19,566 nucleotides of DNA. Origin: CAYWNK01 sp047639615 (GTDB lineage Bacteria > Planctomycetota > UBA1135 > GCA-002686595). Shown here one piece after another: positions 15,891 through 19,566 of this stretch (position 1 is the stretch's first letter; each line of letters starts with the position of its first letter). The stretch covers positions 1-19,566 of the forward strand of contig JBLIOL010000070.1 in the NCBI GenBank assembly GCA_047639615.1, in the 5' to 3' direction. A model generated the notes under the pieces. It was given only the letters and a program-made list of their open reading frames with translations. It was not told the DNA's origin and ran no database searches. Position numbers and translations under genes: made by a program.

Positions 15891-18361
15891 CACACGCTCT
15901 CCACGGTTGCTCGGTCGCGCCGGCGGTCGAAGACGTCAAATAGGTAGGCCGCGAGGGCCAACAGCAAGAGCCACGGACGCAGCTCGCGGTAATCTAGGTT
16001 GCGGCCAGCACCACCGGCCTGAGGCGCTGGTAGCGCGGCGCTGAAATCCAAGGCCTGCCCGCCGCTAGTGGCGGAAAGGCTGGCTAGGTCCAATCCAAGA
16101 CGCGGATCGAGCAGTTGCTCCTGGGCCGGGTCGAGGGCTAGGCGTTGCCTATGGCGCTGGCCCGCAGCGCCTGCGTCCAAGGTCAGCAGCGCGTCGGGCG
16201 CCATGAACCAGCTAGCCTCAAAGCGGCCGGGCGCGCGCTCCTGGAAGGACAGCTCAGTGTTCTCGCCATCCGGTCCGTGCACGAGCGCGGCGGGCAGCAA
16301 GTCACTCGCCACCATGCGCAGCGCGGTAAGCGTCACAGCGTATCCGTTGCGGTTCAGCTGGAAATCGAAAGGCGCGAGATCGCGCGCGGTGCGTTCGAGC
16401 GTGCGTGCCAGGAAGCGACCGTAGTCCGGCCACTCATCCCAGCCGCGACTCCCCGGCCCCACGGGTTCCGTAGGCATGGCCGTGACGCGGCCAAGGCCGT
16501 GGCGCCAGGAGGCCAACACCGGGCGTTTGCCCTCCACCGTTTCGAGCACGCCCGTGGCACCGGCCTTGCGCTCGGTCTGCACCAAGCCCTCCACCGCAGG
16601 CACTAGGCTCGGATCCATATCGCCCCACCAGGCGGGTCCGCCACCGGCGCTCACGTCGGCTGCGCCGGGCTGCCAAGCGGAGAGCTTGGCGCTGGTAGGC
16701 TGCTTGAACATGATCTCCGGCAGGTTGAAGCGGTTGGGCACGCTGTAGAAACGTCCCTTGCCCCAGTTCGCCAGAGTCACCAGGAATTCCGAGTGCGCAT
16801 CGCCGCCGATCAGCACCGTGGAAGTCGTGATCCCGCGCGAAGCCATGCGACGCAGCATGGGTTCAAAGGCGCCGCTCTCCACGCCGCCGTCGGTCAGCAC
16901 CAGGATGTGCTTATAGCGCGCGTCGATGTTGAGCAAGCCGTAGAAGGCCTCTTCGATAGCGGGCAGAATGACCGTACCGCCGCCGGCAGCCAGGCGGTTG
17001 AGCGCACGTTCAAGCTCGATGCTATTGGAAGCCGGCTGCAGGGGAGCAGCCCAGCGCTTGGCGCCGTAGAACTCGACGATGCCCACCTTGTCGTGGGGCA
17101 GGAGCCGGCGCATGGCCAGACGCGCCACTTCCTTGGCGAGCTGCACGCGATTGCCGCCCATGGAACCCGAGGTATCGATCACGATGCCTAAGGCCACGGA
17201 AGGATCGCGCTTCTCTTCCTTCTGAAGCGCCTCCACCGGAAGCACATCCGCCAGAGCCGTGTCCTGCCAGCCGCCGGCACCGAAGGCCGAACGAGCGCCG
17301 CAGGCGAACAGGCCCAGACCGTCTTCGGTCACCGCCTGCGCCAGGGCGCTGCACAGTTCTTCGGGCAAGCCATCGGCTCCCAAGTCATCGAGCACCACCA
17401 GGTCGTAAGCGTCCAAGTTCTGTGCGTCGCCTTGGGCTGTCTCGAGCCTGAGGCCTGGACCGACCAAGTTCCCCATGGCCTGCGCGCCACCGCTTCCTTC
17501 GCGGCCAAGGTAGAGGGCGCGCAAGGGATCGTCCACCGGCAGGGTCATGCTGTAGCTCGAACGAGCAGGGTCCACGCCGGCACCTTCGAGCACCAAGCGC
17601 AGGGACAAGAACCCCGTGCGCTCCGGCTCAAAGCTCAGCATTACCTCGGCTGTGCCATCCACCTGCAGTCCGTCCACACGCACCCGCTCCACGTCACCTT
17701 CGAAGACTGCCACGCTCAAGTTCGCGCCTTGGCCCGCCAAGGTCGCGCGCAAGCGCGCGCTGGTACCGAGCCGTACCGGCGACAAGGAAACCAAACCCAC
17801 AGGTCGCGGGGCCGGGTCGTTGCTCAAAGTCTGCGTATGCACGGGCAAGCCCCGGCGCACTAGGTCAGCCGCCGTGCGACTCGCCTGCAGATCCGCTCCC
17901 AAGCCATCGCTCAGAACGGTGAGACTGCCGAGCGCGCCATTCGGCACCTGGGCGGCTGCGGCGATCATGGCCGCTGCCAGGCTCGCGTCCGCGCCGAGCG
18001 CGATACGCGTGAGAGTCGTGGGCGCATCTCCAAGCAAGGAGCTGCCCGAGTCCGAGCCAAGCTCGATCAAGCTAGGAAACGCGCCCTCGGGCAAGGCCGC
18101 GTACCACTCGCTGGCGCGGGCGCTGGCCAAGGCGGCATCGGCCTGCGTAACACTAGCGCTGCGATCCACCAGCAGCACATGATGCGCGCTGCTCTGAGTC
18201 TTCAAACTGACGGGATGCGCAAGCGCAAGGATCAGCAACAGGCCCACCAACATGCGCAGCAGAGTGGCTCTTGCGAAACCACCTGGACGCGGAAAGAAGG
18301 CGAGCAAGGGCAGCAAGACCAGCAGGCCGAGTGCGCTCGTATTGAGGAAGGACAGGTCCAT
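15890..18361 (-). CDS. Membrane protein with two vWA domains and a glutamine-amidotransferase-like domain
   Basis: This 823-residue protein starts with two membrane helices (about 9-23 and 33-50), separated by a short PRPGG loop. A first vWA-like domain begins at residue 60 and has D66-x-S68-x-S70 and a later LSDG. A beta-sandwich-like region follows, then a class I glutamine-amidotransferase-like domain at about 285-376 (YDLVVLDDLG; GLFACGARSAFGAGGW). A canonical vWA domain comes next, with a complete metal site: D396-T-S398-G-S400, T463 in GGGT and D491 in LTDGG. The final helix WLLLLALAAYLFDVF is followed by a basic tail. The amidotransferase-like part shows no convincing Cys-His-Glu triad and is probably a binding module. 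Most of the protein should face the periplasm. It starts 3 nt after the upstream BatA-like stop and overlaps the TPR start by 1 nt, so the three proteins are likely made in concert. Confidence 0.9.
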   Translation of the reverse strand: MDLSFLNTSALGLLVLLPLLAFFPRPGGFARATLLRMLVGLLLILALAHPVSLKTQSSAHHVLLVDRSASVTQADAALASARASEWYAALPEGAFPSLIELGSDSGSSLLGDAPTTLTRIALGADASLAAAMIAAAAQVPNGALGSLTVLSDGLGADLQASRTAADLVRRGLPVHTQTLSNDPAPRPVGLVSLSPVRLGTSARLRATLAGQGANLSVAVFEGDVERVRVDGLQVDGTAEVMLSFEPERTGFLSLRLVLEGAGVDPARSSYSMTLPVDDPLRALYLGREGSGGAQAMGNLVGPGLRLETAQGDAQNLDAYDLVVLDDLGADGLPEELCSALAQAVTEDGLGLFACGARSAFGAGGWQDTALADVLPVEALQKEEKRDPSVALGIVIDTSGSMGGNRVQLAKEVARLAMRRLLPHDKVGIVEFYGAKRWAAPLQPASNSIELERALNRLAAGGGTVILPAIEEAFYGLLNIDARYKHILVLTDGGVESGAFEPMLRRMASRGITTSTVLIGGDAHSEFLVTLANWGKGRFYSVPNRFNLPEIMFKQPTSAKLSAWQPGAADVSAGGGPAWWGDMDPSLVPAVEGLVQTERKAGATGVLETVEGKRPVLASWRHGLGRVTAMPTEPVGPGSRGWDEWPDYGRFLARTLERTARDLAPFDFQLNRNGYAVTLTALRMVASDLLPAALVHGPDGENTELSFQERAPGRFEASWFMAPDALLTLDAGAAGQRHRQRLALDPAQEQLLDPRLGLDLASLSATSGGQALDFSAALPAPQAGGAGRNLDYRELRPWLLLLALAAYLFDVFDRRRDRATVESV
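15897..15902 (-). promoter_or_regulatory. Ribosome binding site that decides the TPR protein start
   Basis: GGAGAG on the minus strand lies 6 nt before ATG 15890 and only 3 nt before GTG 15893. The spacing favours ATG 15890. The site is inside the last codons of the vWA gene, so translation is probably coupled. Confidence 0.65.
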
Positions 18362-18364
18362 GGA

Positions 18365-19566
18365 TTAGGGCATGCGTCCCGTACGCACGAAGAACCACTC
18401 GAGGGCGAGCAGTGCTAGGGCCGCCAGAATCAAAAGGGTGATGGCGCTTGGACCGGAACTATCAAGGTCCGGCAAGCTCTCCATGGCGGCCGTCTCTGGA
18501 GCGAAGTCCGCGAGCAGAGCGACTGCCTGCTGAGCGCCACCAGGCACATGCCATTCGCCCGCAAGGGTCGGCACGCTCGGCGCACCGAAGGCCGCGAGTG
18601 CGCTGCCTTGCGCGTCGAAGAGATCGTGCGCGGCGGACAGCGGCCGGCCGGCGCTAATCTCGGCCGGGAATTCGGTCGAACCGCCCAGCCAACGCAAGCC
18701 GCGAGAGATCAAGACCGGGAAGGCGCGGCTGCTCGCCAGGTCGGCGCCTTCCGCGTCTAAGAGGTCATTCCAAAGGCCGATGCTTCGCACCGAACCGGGC
18801 CTCGCGCCCACCGCGAAGGGTGCACCCATGGCGGTCGCCAGGGCCTGCGCGTCGATACGGTCAAGCCCAAGCTGCGGTACGAGGATTTCCAGCGTGCCCG
18901 TGGAGTCCGCGTCGGCGTCATGGGTGATCAGCAGCGGTTCCTGCTGCGTGCCGCGGCCGTTCCATTCGAGCGCGGGTAAGCCGGCACCGAAATCCGCCCT
19001 CTGACGCACGACCACATCCGCGTTCGCGCTATCGCTGGCTGACTGCAGGCCACGGTCCGCTGCGATGACGGCCTCGAAGACGGCGGGCAGTGCCGGGTCC
19101 AACGCCACGCGCAGAGCGCGCCTGACGGGCAGGATGCGCGCCGCTTGATCGTCTAGGGCGATGCCATCGCTGTCCAGAAGGCGCACCAGTAGGCGGCCGC
19201 CGGCGGCGGGCAGATCGCGGAAGTGCTGCAGCTTCCGACCGGCGAGGATCTGCTCGCTGGTTGCGGCGAGAGCGCTACCATCGAGGCTGACCTCCACGGA
19301 TGCGCTGGCCTCCTCGGTGATCACAAGCGCGTCCACGCTGAGCGGGTCGCCGGAGCGCGCGGGGCTGATACCAAGAACACGCACGGCGTTGTTGCTGGCG
19401 CGTTCGTCGCCATCGAGAGGCCAACGCAACACGTCGAGTTCGATGCTCTCCAGGAAGCCCGGGTGCCAACCGCTGTCTCCGAGCACGATCACGCTGCGCT
19501 CGCCGGACTGCTGGGACCAGGCGCGTATGGCGCTCTCGAGACTCGCGGGCGCCGGCTCGGCCTGAG
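18365..19566 (-). CDS. BatA-like membrane protein, C-terminal part (5' end outside window)
   Basis: The frame is open to the right edge, so the N-terminus is missing; an in-frame GTG at 19492 is not a real start, because coding sequence continues upstream of it as AIRAWSQQSGERSVIVLGDS. About 400 residues are present. They begin in what looks like the end of a vWA-type Rossmann fold (VIVLGDSGWHPGF), continue through beta-sandwich-like segments and a region with ADVVVRQRADFG and ISRGLRWLGG, and end in one membrane helix (ITLLILAALALLALEWFFV) with a short RTGRMP tail. This is the usual C-terminal layout of BatA / 'aerotolerance regulator N-terminal domain' proteins, whose missing N-terminus carries two membrane helices. 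It precedes the vWA gene by 3 nt (TAA-TCC-ATG), which suggests one operon and one complex. The family call rests on layout and context more than on motifs. Confidence 0.75.
   Translation of the reverse strand, partial: QAEPAPASLESAIRAWSQQSGERSVIVLGDSGWHPGFLESIELDVLRWPLDGDERASNNAVRVLGISPARSGDPLSVDALVITEEASASVEVSLDGSALAATSEQILAGRKLQHFRDLPAAGGRLLVRLLDSDGIALDDQAARILPVRRALRVALDPALPAVFEAVIAADRGLQSASDSANADVVVRQRADFGAGLPALEWNGRGTQQEPLLITHDADADSTGTLEILVPQLGLDRIDAQALATAMGAPFAVGARPGSVRSIGLWNDLLDAEGADLASSRAFPVLISRGLRWLGGSTEFPAEISAGRPLSAAHDLFDAQGSALAAFGAPSVPTLAGEWHVPGGAQQAVALLADFAPETAAMESLPDLDSSGPSAITLLILAALALLALEWFFVRTGRMP

Overview
This is a gene-dense, GC-rich bacterial window with almost no non-coding DNA. 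Large secreted or membrane proteins, a very long TPR protein and a BatA/von Willebrand A (vWA) cluster of this style suggest a Planctomycetota-like organism. That assignment rests on gene style only; there is no rRNA or marker gene, so it is tentative.

Left part (1-5374). The window opens in the last 90 codons of a PLP-dependent group II decarboxylase. A small unrecognised membrane protein follows on the minus strand. Divergent from it is a two-gene operon: a 1257-residue fusion of a duplicated ABC-2 type permease with an extracytoplasmic M1-family metallopeptidase, then its ABC ATPase, overlapping by ATGA. Codon use changes abruptly inside the fusion gene, close to the boundary between the two permease halves.

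Middle part (5375-9399). A Fur-family metalloregulator lies back to back with a His-rich lipoprotein/beta-barrel-like gene. Between them is a 22-bp near-perfect palindrome that looks like the regulator's operator, which makes this a likely self-contained metal-responsive module. Next comes a second divergent regulator-target pair: an Lrp/AsnC regulator and a Cys/Met-metabolism PLP enzyme of the methionine gamma-lyase type. A membrane-anchored alpha/beta hydrolase (BEM46/ABHD13-like) follows.

Right part (9396-19566). One minus-strand operon fills the rest. In transcription order it holds the C-terminal part of a BatA-like membrane protein (its start is outside the window), an 823-residue membrane protein with two vWA domains and a glutamine-amidotransferase-like domain, and a 2164-residue secreted TPR protein. 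The genes are separated by 3 nt and then overlap by 1 nt, so they are probably translationally coupled. This resembles the MoxR / DUF58 / BatA / vWA / TPR clusters known in several phyla. The MoxR and DUF58 genes would be expected just beyond the right edge.

Convergent genes abut or overlap at CTAG tetranucleotides, leaving no room for separate terminators. I saw no RNA genes, insertion sequences, CRISPR arrays or convincing hairpin terminators. The best candidates for something new are the Fur-box/His-rich barrel module, the coupled double-vWA plus giant TPR operon, and the permease-peptidase fusion with its internal codon-use seam.
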